DNA of 64,000 nt, taken from NCBI GenBank assembly GCA_963576725.1, contig OY755240.1:11205878-11269877 (forward strand), read 5' to 3'. Both the position numbers and the translations under genes were made by a program. Positions 33,093 to 43,560 of this stretch are shown here, piece by piece. Under the pieces are notes generated by a model that saw nothing but the letters and a program-made list of their open reading frames with translations, was not told the origin of the DNA and did not search any database. This DNA is from Azorinus chamasolen. Its lineage: Eukaryota; Mollusca; Bivalvia; Cardiida; Solecurtidae. Numbering within the stretch: position 1 is the stretch's first letter; each line of letters opens with the position of its first letter.

Positions 33093-33688
33093 AATGTTTG
33101 AACAGTTCAATTACCGACGTTGCTATATTTATTGATACATCAAGCACCATGAATGAAGAAGATTTCCACGTGTGCCAGAGCGCACTTTCAGAAATGATCG
33201 AGTTGATTGACCTACATATAAATACAACGCATATATGCATCACTAACCTTGGTTCCAATATACAGCCTGTGTTTGGATTTAATGAACACTTTAACAAGGA
33301 CGAAATACAAACCATAATCAACACTCAAATTGGACTACTAGACAAATCTCCGGACAACATTGTCAATGCTACTGGGATGTTGTATTACATAGAATCACAA
33401 GCGTTCCAGGGAGCAAGACCAGGATCGAAAAGAGTAGCAGTGATTTTCACCAATGGAAGATTCAAAATAAACACAGACGTGGAATTCGAGATTATTAAAG
33501 GTCAATTACTGAACAAAAACATAACAACCGTTTGTGTAGGCAGTGGGAGTAACACTGATATGGACACGCTTCTAAAGCTGACCAATGATGAGTTCGACGT
33601 GTATGTCGAATGGGCCACATACCTGAATTATTTAAAAGCTCTGAAATCCTATATGACTTACAATGTATGTGAATTGAGTGGGCGTTAG
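33093..33688 (+). CDS. vWA-domain protein, exon with complete second vWA domain
   Basis: 596-bp exon after acceptor CTATTCTAG, entered in phase 1, ending in TAG. It encodes a whole vWA domain of ~190 residues: TDVAIFIDTSSTMNEEDFHV, HICITNLGSNIQPVFGFNEH, NIVNATGMLYYIESQAF, RVAVIFTNGRF, ITTVCVGSGSNTDMDTLLKL and LKALKSYMTYNVCEL. The MIDAS is altered: DxSxS reads DTSST and the usual TDG Asp is Asn (TNG), so metal-dependent binding is doubtful. It is a secreted or surface protein by family. A GTATGT inside the last codons (33663) is a possible donor, so the protein may continue. AATAAA at 34258 is a possible polyadenylation signal. Confidence 0.85.
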
Positions 33689-34640
33689 GCAGATCATGAT
33701 CCTCTGCCGTACATATGTAGATACATTAATTGTACTAGGATAGTAGATTATACTAACCCATTCCCTCATATTCAGACATGTTGGCGACTCTGTAAGAGCC
33801 ACTTTTTTGTACCATTTTGATAGAAAGGGTTTCTAAACTAGACATTCTAAAGTTTCCCTTTTTCTAGTAGCTTGTGCTCCTTTTTAGTAGATTAAGGAGC
33901 CTATGAGATATTGGGTATAAATGTGGCCTACATGTGAGTCTAAATATCGCATATGAGATAATAGGCCTAAATGTGGCCTATGCAGGTCTAAATATCGCAT
34001 ATGAGACAATGGGTCTAAAATTAGCATATGAGTTAATGGGTTAACTCTGCTGTCATGGATAAATCTGTGGCAAACTTTTCAAAATATGTTCCTTCCGATG
34101 ACACACCAGGAAACTCAGCGTCACACCAAGATCTATATTGTGTAACACATTAACGACGACTGTCCTAAAAGGGAAAAGGTCAGTTGAAGCGGACGGCAAT
34201 CATAATTTAGTTTAGGTAGCAGCGAAAGCGTTGAATATTCTAAACCATAAAATTGATAATAAAGTATCGGTCCTTACAATAAACGCATACTTTCAACAAC
34301 ACCACACAACTTGGTGCTATAGTTACGTTTATTCATTATTATGAAGATTGTCAATTTGAACTTATATCGAAAAATGACACTGTGTGTTTGTGATTTTTAA
34401 TTGTGTTCTACGACAAGATATTATCGACATATTAACAGTTAACGAAACTAAATCGCAATCCAAATAAATACTAATACATTGCCGAATAACATCGGATCTT
34501 CGAGTTCAAATTTTGTCTTACCTTTTGTCTTTTTGGCGTTTAATCAATTACTTTTCCTGCGACATACTTCTTTTCAGCATGTAAATAAATAATGTATTTT
34601 AGTCAACGTTGCAAATAGAGACTATCATTTTAAACACCTA
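33689..34640. other. 3' flank of the vWA gene
   Basis: Contains a ~58-bp tandem repeat at 33903-34040 (CTAAATATCGCATATGAGA repeated, with CTAAATGTGGCCTA) and the possible AATAAA at 34258-34263. Nothing else is recognised. Confidence 0.5.
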
Positions 34641-34647
34641 CATTATT

Positions 34648-34895
34648 TAACCCTTCGCTTGCTATTCACGTCAATATACCTACCCGTAAATAGTGAAGAC
34701 CCAGATGAGACTTATCCTGCAGTAGCTGTCTCATCAGGGTCTGCACTATTTACAAGTTGATTGTGCAACCAGTGCACTCCACAGCAGTGATTGAACAGCG
34801 CGATACTTGTACACAGTGAAGATATATGTAATTATACAACAGAGCATGGGTAAAGAATGAGACATGTATTTTAAAATTCAGCAAGCGAAGGGTTA
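34648..34895. mobile_element. TTAA-type MITE with perfect 16-bp ends
   Basis: Perfect inverted ends TAACCCTTCGCTTGCT / AGCAAGCGAAGGGTTA enclose 248 bp that include a class I hairpin (34685-34755). TTAA followed by CCC resembles piggyBac-type ends; the right target copy reads TTAG. No transposase. Confidence 0.75.
34685..34755. repeat. Class I hairpin, inside the TTAA MITE
   Basis: AAATAGTGAAGACCCAGATG pairs with TCATCAGGGTCTGCACTATTT. This placement shows the hairpin is an internal part of a MITE. Confidence 0.7.
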
Positions 34896-34939
34896 GTACT
34901 TGACTCACTTTTCCAAACACATCTTGCATATATTAACTA

Positions 34940-35143
34940 CAGTAAAATCTCTCTATAACGGCCACTCAATTACATCAAGTATCTTGTGTTAAAGGCAGGT
35001 GATTGCTCAAGGCAATGTGAAAGTAAAACGGAACGCTCCTACAGGAGCGTTCTGTTTTACTTTCACCTTGCTTTAAACAGCCACCTGCCCTAAACACAAA
35101 CTAATTAACATGATTTAGTGGCCGTTATAGAGAGGTTTTACTG
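34940..35143. mobile_element. Pogo-like foldback MITE 1
   Basis: Nearly full-length palindrome of 204 bp with TA duplications (34938-34939, 35144-35145). Ends CAGTAAAATCTCTCTATAAC and the inverted CAGTAAAACCTCTCTATAAC. Core GAACGCTCCTACAGGAGCGT. A second copy is at 47936-48129. Confidence 0.85.
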
Positions 35144-35429
35144 TATTTGCAAGATAGCGGCTAAACACTGATTACCCGTTAAAACTATCTGTGTCCAGAC
35201 GAGACGCCGCATGATGCAGACATTGTAAGATAATAGTTTTGCAATTAGAGACATTTTATTTAGAATTGAAGCAGACGATAATTTTGCAGACGAATGAAAA
35301 ATACTTAGCGTATAAAGATTTAAAATGTTAAGCAAACTATTTACCCTTAGCCTGCTTAAGCTTTTATTTATTGCCGCTGTCATTTACTTCTGATTCGTTC
35401 AAGCCTTTGAGCCACTTTTGACAGAGTGT

Positions 35430-35487
35430 CAAACAGCTTTGATCCTGTTGAGACGCCATGCGTCTCATCTGGGTCCATACTGTTTGC
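35430..35487. repeat. Class II hairpin
   Basis: GAGACGCCATGCGTCTC core; outer AAACAGCTTTGATCCTG and TGGGTCCATACTGTTTG. Confidence 0.65.
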
Positions 35488-35566
35488 AACTTTTAGTTAT
35501 GTCGTGTTTAACAGGCTAAAGGTTAAGTATTGTCCCACTATATGCACCCTGACTCGCATTTGTGTG

Positions 35567-35633
35567 CAGCTGTTTGACACTCAGTTGCAGCCGTTTGACA
35601 CTCAGTTGCAGCTGTTTGACACTCAGTCAATAT
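35567..35633. repeat. 23-bp tandem repeat, 3 units
   Basis: GCAGCTGTTTGACACTCAGTT repeated at 23-bp spacing. Confidence 0.85.
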
Positions 35634-35710
35634 ATTCTCAAAAGCTTGATCGAAAGGTAGTCAAACTTGCACCAGATCAAAAGTCTTTTCTTACAGCGGA
35701 GTGTGGCTTA

Positions 35711-36897
35711 CAGTAAAACCTCTCTAATCCAGTCGCTAAATTATGTATACATATCGGCATTAGAGACAGGTATCAGTTCAATGCACGGTGAAAGTCATGC
35801 AGAAACCTCCTATAGGATCTGTTTGCGTGACGTTTACCCTGCATTAAGTAGTTACCAGCATAACATATGAAATACCGGCGGTGACATTTCCACTTCAAGA
35901 TTTCACACAATACAATTCATGATTTCACGAATTCACGATTTCACAATTTCACGATTTCACAATTTCACGATTTCATGATTTCACGATTTCACGATTTCAC
36001 TTCAAAATTTCACAATTTCACGATTTCACAATTTCTCGATTTCGCAATTTCAACTTTAGGTAAAATAGTTTAGTCACGTGACACGCTTGACGTAAATAAG
36101 GCAACAGAGTTGCTCTCACCCTTGAACTCAGGATGGCGATTGGAGATCCATAAATACACCTTTCTACGCCTTTGCAAACAGATTAAACCCAGATCAGACG
36201 ACTCCTATGGAATTTATTTTTAATTAAAACCCATGGTGTCAATATTCTTACAGTTTATTACTAATTAAATTCTCCTCCAATGCAGTGTCATACAAACAGA
36301 CAATGATTTTAACATAATAAACACATGACTGGCAATTCTCATACATGAATTTTCATGGAGTAATGGGTTAAACAATCTTGATGGTGGACCATGAGCACAA
36401 GCTACATGCCAAATATAAAGGTCCTCGGCCCGACAGTTCTGGAAGGGAAGATTGTCATATTTTTCCGCCGTTTCTTTCATCGTGGCTTTTACTCCAACAC
36501 TGTTTTCCCGCGTATTGATGACGTCATAACAAATAAAATGGACAAATTGAAATCATAAAATCGTAAAATTGTGAAATCGTGAAATTGTGAAATTATGAAA
36601 TCGTGAAATTGTGAAATCATGAAATTGTGAAATCGTGAAATCGTGAAATTGTGAAATCGTGAAATCGTGAAATTATGAAATCATGAAATCGTGAAATCAT
36701 TAAATTTTGAAGTGAAATCGTGAAATCGTGAAATTGTGAAATCGTGAAATTTTGAAGTGAAATCGTAAAATTGTGAAATCGTGAAATCATGAACTGCTTT
36801 GTGTGAAATCTTGAAATGGAAATTTCACCGCCGGTCTTTCGTAATAACATTACCTAAATTCTTCATTACTAGAATTCCGATTCAGAGGAGTTTACTG
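35711..36897. mobile_element. Pogo-like MITE split by a foldback insertion
   Basis: Left end CAGTAAAACCTCTCTAATCC follows TA at 35709-35710. The right end GGAGTTTACTG is followed by TA at 36898-36899. The left half keeps the family core (GAAAGTCATGCAGAAACCTCC...). The interior 35867-36843 is a different element flanked by ATAACAT direct repeats. Removing it rejoins the MITE as TTACCAGCATAACATTACCTAA-like sequence. Confidence 0.7.
35867..36843. mobile_element. Foldback element with 10-bp-repeat arms
   Basis: The inverted arms begin GAAATACCGGCGGTGACATT on the left. On the right, inverted, they begin GAAAGACCGGCGGTGAAATT. After ~60 unique bp each arm becomes an array of a 10-bp unit (TTTCACGATT and variants: 35899-36050, and inverted 36545-36800). 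The centre (36057-36540) is non-coding and holds half of a class I hairpin (GATTAAACCCAGATCAGACG, about 36180). Flanking 7-bp direct repeats ATAACAT are at 35860-35866 and 36844-36850. Confidence 0.75.
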
Positions 36898-36955
36898 TAT
36901 CAAGTTGCAATTTGTGAAGCTGTATATTAAACTCGACGTCAGTTGGTTTAAAAAA

Positions 36956-37060
36956 ATGTGTTCATTATTCGGTAATTCCTTTATTATTACATAAGGATAT
37001 GTAAAATATGGGCCTATGTGTTCATTGTTTGGTAATTCCTTTATTATTACGTAAAAACCT
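36956..37060. repeat. 60-bp tandem duplication
   Basis: TGTGTTCATTATTCGGTAAT then TCCTTTATTATTAC recurs 60 bp later as TGTGTTCATTGTTTGGTAAT. Confidence 0.85.
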
Positions 37061-37107
37061 GTGAAAACGGACATTCAAACACTATGCCTATCAATTAGAT
37101 TACTGGT

Positions 37108-37185
37108 ACCCTGCATTAAGCAGTCACCTGCTTAGAATTACCTAACTTCTTCTCTACTACACTTCCGGTTTAGAGGGGTTTACTG
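37108..37185. mobile_element. Pogo-like MITE, right half
   Basis: CCCTGCATTAAGCAGTCACC followed by the end GAGGGGTTTACTG and TA. The sequence after it (TATCAATTCGCAATATGTGA) matches the flank after 36897, so MITE end and flank were duplicated together. Confidence 0.6.
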
Positions 37186-37408
37186 TATCAATTCGCAATA
37201 TGTGAAGCTATACAATCTCCAAATCAGTCCACTAGTTCATTTGCTTTACCTTTCAATGAATCCCGTCGTCAATTCCCTGTGTTATTACACACGCTTAATG
37301 GTTAACCTTTAGTCTGCTGAGCAAATTATTTTTACGGAATTTTGCACCTACTACATTTTCAAATTTCAAGCTTTCATCCATTTGTCTACCAAATTTCCAT
37401 CAGGGTGT

Positions 37409-37475
37409 CAAACAGTTTGGATCTTGATGAGACGCCGAGTTACTCGGCGTCTCATCTGGATCCAAACTGTTTGCA
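37409..37475. repeat. Class II hairpin (best copy)
   Basis: Stem TGATGAGACGCCGAGT / ACTCGGCGTCTCATC continues outward through TTTGGATC / GATCCAAA to AAACAG / CTGTTT; almost no mismatches over ~31 bp per arm. Confidence 0.85.
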
Positions 37476-37559
37476 TAGGTATCCGCTCATCCGCCCATAT
37501 CAGACTAAAGGCTAAAGGTTAACGGATAATATGTTATCATTACTTGTTATCATTATATT

Positions 37560-37697
37560 TGGCCATGCCAAACACTGTAGAATCATACAATCATATTGGA
37601 GCTTTCTGCATAACTTTCGTCCTGCAATAAGCTACTACCTGCCTTTGCCATTGTGAATTATGCCCCGTTTTGGTGAACGTATTAGAGGGGGTTTACT
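37560..37697. mobile_element. Pogo-like MITE relic
   Basis: Core GGAGCTTTCTGCATAACTTTC with CTGCAATAAGCTACTACCTG, and right end AGGGGGTTTACT; left half lost. Confidence 0.5.
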
Positions 37698-37735
37698 AAA
37701 TATGTTAGTGAGATCCTTTAACATTGATTGGTATA

Positions 37736-37803
37736 GCAAACAGTGCAGACCCTGATCAAATGGTTCCTCTAGGAGCTCCCTGATCTAGGTCTACATTGTT
37801 TGT
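37736..37803. repeat. Class I hairpin
   Basis: GCAAACAGTGCAGACCCTGA pairs with TGATCTAGGTCTACATTGTTTG; apex TTCCTCTAGGAGC. Confidence 0.65.
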
Positions 37804-37860
37804 CTATGTCCCATGTATTGAAGAATCACTGTCCCGCTATTTGCGACGTGACTCGCTTTT

Positions 37861-37917
37861 GTAAACAGCTTGGATCCGGACGAGACGCCGAGTCTCATCA
37901 GGATTTAAACTGTTTGA
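37861..37917. repeat. Class II hairpin
   Basis: AAACAGCTTGGATCCGGACG, stem GAGACGCC/GAGTCTC and return ATCAGGATTTAAACTGTTTG; shortened apex. Confidence 0.65.
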
Positions 37918-38273
37918 CACTCGGACAACGGTTTCTCAAAAGCCTGATCGAACCGGACGTAGGTAAAAATCCCACATTTGAGCGGCCATTATGTTTTTTC
38001 AACGGAGCAAGATTTAATATATGTAACAGGAACAGAACGGAAGTTATGTTACCTATGATACGATATATATTTTATTCTAAACTTTCTGCCACAGCCACAA
38101 TGCAATAGAGAGGATGGGGCGGGAGTTGTACGGGTTCATACAGAATGACGGTTGCTTTTCAAATCTATTGGAAGACAAACACTCTGAAAATTAATAAATT
38201 ACTATGGATATGATATCTGGTGATAGAATTACAAACGACATCACACCATCTTCAACGTTATCTTCATATAACT

Positions 38274-38487
38274 TGTAGCGTAAAGTAACAACTCGATACT
38301 ATGAAAGTTTAGCAATGAAGAATTGTGTATCTTTGTGGGCAGATTTCTGCTTAATGCAGGGTGAAACTCATACAGAAAGCTCCCAGAGGAGCTTTCTTCA
38401 TGACTTTCAGCCTGCATTAAGCTGCCATCTGTGTTACAGATCAATAATGGTACGTATTTGAGTGTTCGTAGTATCAATTTTTTACTG
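38274..38487. mobile_element. Pogo-like foldback MITE
   Basis: Palindrome with core GAAAGCTCCCAGAGGAGCTTTC, flanking TTAATGCAGGGTGAAACTC / CAGCCTGCATTAA, and right end GTATCAATTTTTTACTG. Left end diverged. Confidence 0.65.
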
Positions 38488-38749
38488 TAATTTTATCTAA
38501 ACATGAATATGAACAAAAACTGAAGCAAGGTATTCTAGCGGCCTTACTTAGCATAATGAAAAGGTATAAAACAATGATTCAGTACGTGGAACAATAGATA
38601 CCACATACATTAGCAAAGTTGCAAAACTCCTCGGCACACAAAACGTACCGAGTAAGGCTCGGGTGTCTATGTCGTTTGCTACACATCCCCCCTTCTCCTT
38701 CTCTCTCATCCTTTAGTAATTTTCCCTTTATTTAGAACTATATTTCGTT

Positions 38750-39445
38750 ATTTAGCCCATGAATATTCACTGGGTGTCAACATTTGGAATAAACATAGAA
38801 CAGGAGAAGTGTTAGCTCAAAAGGTAAGTGGTTAGACCCGTTAAATGTTAGAGAAACGTGAACATATGTAAAGCAGGTAGTTAGTAACTATTCCAGACCC
38901 GATACTGCCATTCTATAATGTTCGTAGAAATAGGCCGTGTTGAACTGTAATTTTCGCAGATACGAATGTGTCACACGTGTGAAAATTTCGTACTAATTCC
39001 TCACACACACACACGTCTGACAGTTACGTACGCATATTCCGCTAGCATATTAACACGTGTCCGCATTTGAAAACAGCGTAGACTCAGATCAGACGGTTCC
39101 TATAGGAGCAGTCTGATTACGGTCTGCTCTGTTTTGCTAATGGAATTTGAAATATGTTTCTTTACTTTTTAAAATGGCTAAACAATCCGCCTTCAATATT
39201 TCGTCATAACTACTTAGTCCATGATTATTTATTGCGAATCAACATTTTATAGAACATAAACGATGTTAATGGTTAAACCAGCAAATTGTTAGAGAAACAT
39301 GTGAAAATATATAAAACATGCAGTTAGAAAATATTCGCGACCCGATGCTGCCATCTTTAAAGGTTTGCACAAATCAGCGTTGTTGAAACGTAATTGTCAC
39401 AGATACGAATATGTCACACGTGGGAATATTGCTACGAATTCCTTC
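38750..39445. repeat. Diverged tandem duplication, offset ~445 bp
   Basis: TTAGAGAAACGTGAACATAT, GACCCGATACTGCCATTCT and CAGATACGAATGTGTCACAC near 38848-38975 correspond to the same phrases near 39290-39420. A class I hairpin sits between the copies. Confidence 0.7.
39069..39137. repeat. Class I hairpin
   Basis: AAACAGCGTAGACTCAGATC pairs with GTCTGATTACGGTCTGCTCTG; apex TTCCTATAGGAG. Confidence 0.7.
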
Positions 39446-39449
39446 TTCA

Positions 39450-40130
39450 TGTGTAACAATCCGTACGAATATATCACAAGTAGGTGATGTGAAAATTTCG
39501 TAGCCCCTTGTTTTTTACCATCTTGTAGTACGCACAAAGGTCATCGCAGATATAACAGTATAACCAACCAGGGCCCTTTACTGACCGCACTTAAGGAGTA
39601 ACTCGAAGGCATGTCCGTCCGTCTCGGTTGAAAAGTGTAACCTTGTACCTAGGTATTTTACTAACGGGTCTATCATGTCAGTGAATTTACTCCAAAGTAT
39701 GTCTGCCCGTCCGACCGTTTGTGTTTATGTTCGTGTTGTAAGTTATTAATAACTTAAATGAATTAACAGCCAATATTTTTTTTTAAGAAAGACTAGATCT
39801 ATCACTAAAGATGAAGGAATACCTGGATGTGCCACGGACAGACAGACATACCAACTAACCGACAAACACACTGACTCCTATATACCCCTCTCAAACTTCA
39901 TTTGCGGGTTGTAAAAATCAAATCTCTGAAGAAAGAAATGTAAATATTTATATGTTTTGTGTTGGTTTATTCATTTTTGTTGTTGCTGTTGTTTTGTTTT
40001 TGTGGAAAGTAAAAATGTGCAGGTAATAGTTGCTTTATGCATGGTTTGTTGTGATTGTAATTGTTATTGTTACGAGCGAATATAGTAATCTTGAAGAGAA
40101 AACAAATGCATACCCTGTATTACACACACA
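39450..40130. other. Unassigned spacer
   Basis: AT-rich with nothing recognisable apart from TTGTTG-rich simple sequence near 39975-39990. Confidence 0.4.
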
Positions 40131-40137
40131 GTCCATA

Positions 40138-40194
40138 AGCAAACAAAGCACACCCTGTCTAAAGGAGCCGTCTGATCTAGGTCTACTCTGTTTG
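40138..40194. repeat. Class I hairpin (partial)
   Basis: GCAAACAAAGCACACCCTGTC and GAGCCGTCTGATCTAGGTCT with ACTCTGTTTG; left inner arm deleted. Confidence 0.55.
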
Positions 40195-40600
40195 AAAAGG
40201 CATAGAGAGGCGTATCTAATGACGGACAAGGTAAAAACATTTACTTCACGATAGTTCATGAAAGAAATTCTGATGTCATGAATAGTTTAATTAGATTATG
40301 TTTTTAAAATAAGATGTTTGATTGCAAAGCAGAATTTGTACAATTACAGACTAGTTTTGCCTGGTTCAACTCTGTTTGGAAAGGGTGACGAAAGGCGTAT
40401 TTATGGCGAAAAGGGTTAATACAGAGGTGCTCCTATAATGATCTTATTATTGTGTTTTACTGTACGAATACAGGCATTTTATCACGACTGTACTGCTCTG
40501 TTCAAGGTAGACAACTATATATTGGAATGCATTATAGTTCTGTTCCAGTTGCCCCCCCCCCCCCCATTTACCGGATAAAAAAACATATTTCGACACCTTT

Positions 40601-40670
40601 GCAAAGAAGGTAGACCCAGATCAGACGGTTATTGTAGGAATCACCTGATCAGAGTCTGCTCTGTTCATTT
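40601..40670. repeat. Class I hairpin
   Basis: GCAAAGAAGGTAGACCCAGA pairs with TGATCAGAGTCTGCTCTGTTC. A poly-C run (40552-40565) lies just upstream. Confidence 0.65.
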
Positions 40671-40740
40671 GTGGAATTATATAGGTCGTATTCTACAGTT
40701 TCGGCCATGATAGAAGAACTCCTATATTCATATAAAGAGG

Positions 40741-40822
40741 ATCTTACATTCGTGATCATTACAAACAGTTGTTATGAAACGAGTTTTATGAAAACAATTT
40801 GTAATGAACACGAATGTAAGAT
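40741..40822. repeat. Inverted repeat, 40-bp arms
   Basis: ATCTTACATTCGTGATCATT and ACAAACAGTTGTTATGAAAC pair with the segment ending GAACACGAATGTAAGAT; loop of only a few bases. A separate perfect 20-bp palindrome TTTATGCTCATGAGCATAAA lies at 40912-40931. Confidence 0.8.
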
Positions 40823-41119
40823 TCTTTTTATCACACGTCATAGAAAAGTGAAACAGATTATATATGAAGACTGTTTCGGCCATTGTTTATGAAACTTTAT
40901 GTACAGCGTAGTTTATGCTCATGAGCATAAAATATGCACTAGTGCATTTCCGGGACTTCCGGCACTCTGTTTCGGCATTCCCACACGGCAGATTATGTGA
41001 TTATTATATCCATGTTGTATTTTCACGAATGTTTGTGATATAAAGGATTAATCAGTCAATCAACTGTTTACAGTATCATCCGTGATTCGCTTTCATAGCT
41101 GTTCTTTCATGTGTTGCTG

Positions 41120-41205
41120 TCTGGGCGGCTGTTTGTTCTGTATGTGGTGTTTCCTGTATGATTCATATTTCTACTTCCATGACTGACTGCTTTCTAAGAC
41201 AGCAT
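41120..41205. repeat. RT-associated repeat R2, inverted fragment
   Basis: GGCGGCTGTTTGTTCTGTAT and GTGGTGTTTCCTGTATGATT are the reverse complement of phrases at 30950 and 63590. Confidence 0.6.
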
Positions 41206-41284
41206 AAGAGCATAAAAAGCGCATTTGTTATATATTATATATTGTCAGTTATTATTTATGAAAATTGCAATATAAAATTTCAAT

Positions 41285-41405
41285 TCTGAAGGGTTGTGAT
41301 CCCCCGAAAGCAAAAATTGCAACACAAAAAGAGAAAATTGCAGACTCGGTTTTATTGAGTCTGTTCATGAGCAGTAATTGAAAGTGCAACACTGCTCACG
41401 ACCCC
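41285..41405. repeat. Dispersed repeat R1, fragment
   Basis: GATCCCCCGAAAGCAAAAAT, AAATTGCAGACTCGGTTTTA and GAGTCTGTTCATGAGCAGTA. Confidence 0.7.
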
Positions 41406-41504
41406 TAACCTAACCCTATAAGTGTAACCATAATTTAAGGTATTTCATTCATATATAAATATATGGAAATGTCAAACGTGTCGGGCCACTATTTATTACA
41501 ACAT

Positions 41505-41655
41505 TAGATGCAGGGTGAAAGTCATGCAAAAAGATCCTAGATGAACGTTCTGCATGCCTTTCACCCTGTATAAAGCTGCAACCTGTGTTAAAGACCAATA
41601 ATGTTACGTATTGTAGTGTTCGTAGTTACGAGTTTTTGCTAAAGAAACATATCTT
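41505..41655. mobile_element. Pogo-like MITE relic
   Basis: GATGCAGGGTGAAAGTCATG pairs with CATGCCTTTCACCCTGTATA; flanks resemble the 38274 element (AATGTTACGTATTGTAGTGT). Confidence 0.6.
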
Positions 41656-41659
41656 TCAA

Positions 41660-42475
41660 AGTCCTATATGAGCCGGTTTTACTCTGTTGGCAAATGGGTG
41701 AAAAGGCATTTTTATATGACGGAAATGGTTAAAATAATAATAGGAACGGACCGACTTGCAACAAATCGTGTTATTAGTCCGATTGTTCGTCCGTCAGAGT
41801 CTGTATCGTATGAGACCACCGGTGTGAATTGGTTTGACTAGTGGCTACATGTGAATTTCGAATTGGTCACCGAGATGGCTGTCATAATGAAACTATAACA
41901 TCAATATATGTCGTTATAACTTAATCGAACTTAATTATATACACATAATGAATTATATCAGCATTATAAGCGTTATATATACAAAAACCCGCTACACAAA
42001 AATACATCTTAACAGTTATATATGTACCATGTATTCAAGGTCAAACTCAAACGCAATGCAAGGTCGAATGGTTACAATAAGCAAACATTACATTGTTCAT
42101 GTACACACTACCATTGGAATGTGAAGGATGGGTTACATCTCAGCATTTTATTGTAAAATGTCTTGACAGGTATTTGTAAAATAATCGGTATTTATAAATG
42201 AGCATAAACCGTGTTGGGCAATAACGCCCATGATGACAGTCATGATAGCCATTACAATTAAAATGTCTAGTCAGTGATATGTATCCATTTCATCAGACAA
42301 TTATACTAACTGCACTAACCATTCTTTAATTTGCTTTATACAACATGTATTCAAGATTAAATTCCAATTCGAGGCTTACATGTCAGCACTGCTAACAATT
42401 AGAACATCCTGTTCAACGTACACGTGTCTAATGTGAAGTGTTTCTAAACAAACATATACTAGCATATGTTGTTTA
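41660..42475. other. Unassigned spacer
   Basis: No gene or clear repeat boundary; AT-rich. Confidence 0.4.
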
Positions 42476-42682
42476 TTTAACCCTGTCCTTCATATAAACG
42501 TGTTTTCACGCATCTGTAAACAGAGTAGACCGAGGTCTGCTCTGTTTGTTTATGGAGTTTGATAGATTTGTTTCTATAATTTCCTACATAACTACAATGC
42601 TGCACCTTGCATATTTCATTATAACTATTTTGTACATGACATCCAGTAGGTAATAAATATAGAATAGGGAACGAGTTAAACA
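42476..42682. mobile_element. TTAA-type MITE with a collapsed class I hairpin
   Basis: Starts TTTAACCCTGTCCTTCATAT and ends GGGAACGAGTTAAA. The internal hairpin is reduced to AAACAGAGTAGACC-GAGGTCTGCTCTGTTT (42516-42547). This links the TTAACCC ends and the class I hairpin in one ~205-bp unit. Confidence 0.65.
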
Positions 42683-42824
42683 AACACTGTGGATTCTAAC
42701 ACATCACAAAACAACATCTATTTAATACAATATCATTATTGATTCAACTTGCACTAAATATCATATTTAAAGTCAACAGGTCAATTATTGTTATTTTCCT
42801 TATATCGAACTTCAGGGGACTTTA

Positions 42825-43160
42825 CCAAATGCCGAATGTAGGACATCCTCCGAAAGCAAACGCAGCAATGCAAATAGAGAACATTGCTGATTTGGTTTTA
42901 TTGAATCTGTTATTAAAGTGCAACACTAGCTACTCATGTCCCTAACACTGGCTAAAACGGTATTCAATTTCCAAAACTAATAACATCGAAACTGAGTATC
43001 CCGAAGGACCAGACAATATAACAACACTGTGAATGAAGAACTGGGCAACCTTTTACTGCCGTCGCACAAACACTTAACACCTGCTGTTGCGAAGTACATA
43101 AATTATGAAAATAGGAGATCTTTCAAAAGCAAAAGTACAACAGAAAGTATAAAGGAACAG
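42825..43160. repeat. Dispersed repeat R1, copy
   Basis: CCTCCGAAAGCAAACGCAGC, GTATCCCGAAGGACCAGACA and CACTTAACACCTGCTGTTGC in the same order as at 21295. Confidence 0.7.
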
Positions 43161-43560
43161 ATGGCAGCTTTATACAATTCGAATTAAATGCTGAACGTTT
43201 CTACACTATTGCATTATGTACGACCTGCACAAAGCTGTCGCATGTCATTTTAGGTATGTGATGTGGTGAAATTTAGAAAACTATCTATATTGCAAATGTT
43301 GTATGTGACCGAAATGTTACTACGAGGTATCCCGAAGTTTTAATCCATAGAGTTCGAAATATCGACGTCCCACTGTGCATATATGTTGTTCATGCTTACA
43401 TTGATTTTGAAGGAAGTGCTACTAATTGAAAGTATGTATCAACATAATTGTCCAGAGCTCCAGATAAGATGCATGAATTAAAACATTTTCAAAAATAAGT
43501 GTATTACTTCACCAAACCCTATGATGTGACCCATCTTTAGAATAGTCTGGAACACCCCAA
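43161..43560. other. Unassigned spacer
   Basis: A single relic of the pogo-like core (CTGCACAAAGCTGTCGCATG, about 43220) and a CGAAATATCGACGTCCCACTG end-like stretch near 43350. Nothing else. Confidence 0.35.

Noticed and set aside
35899..36800. Regularly spaced short repeats resembling a CRISPR array
   Set aside because: The 10-bp units are contiguous with no spacers and form the arms of a foldback element in a eukaryotic setting.
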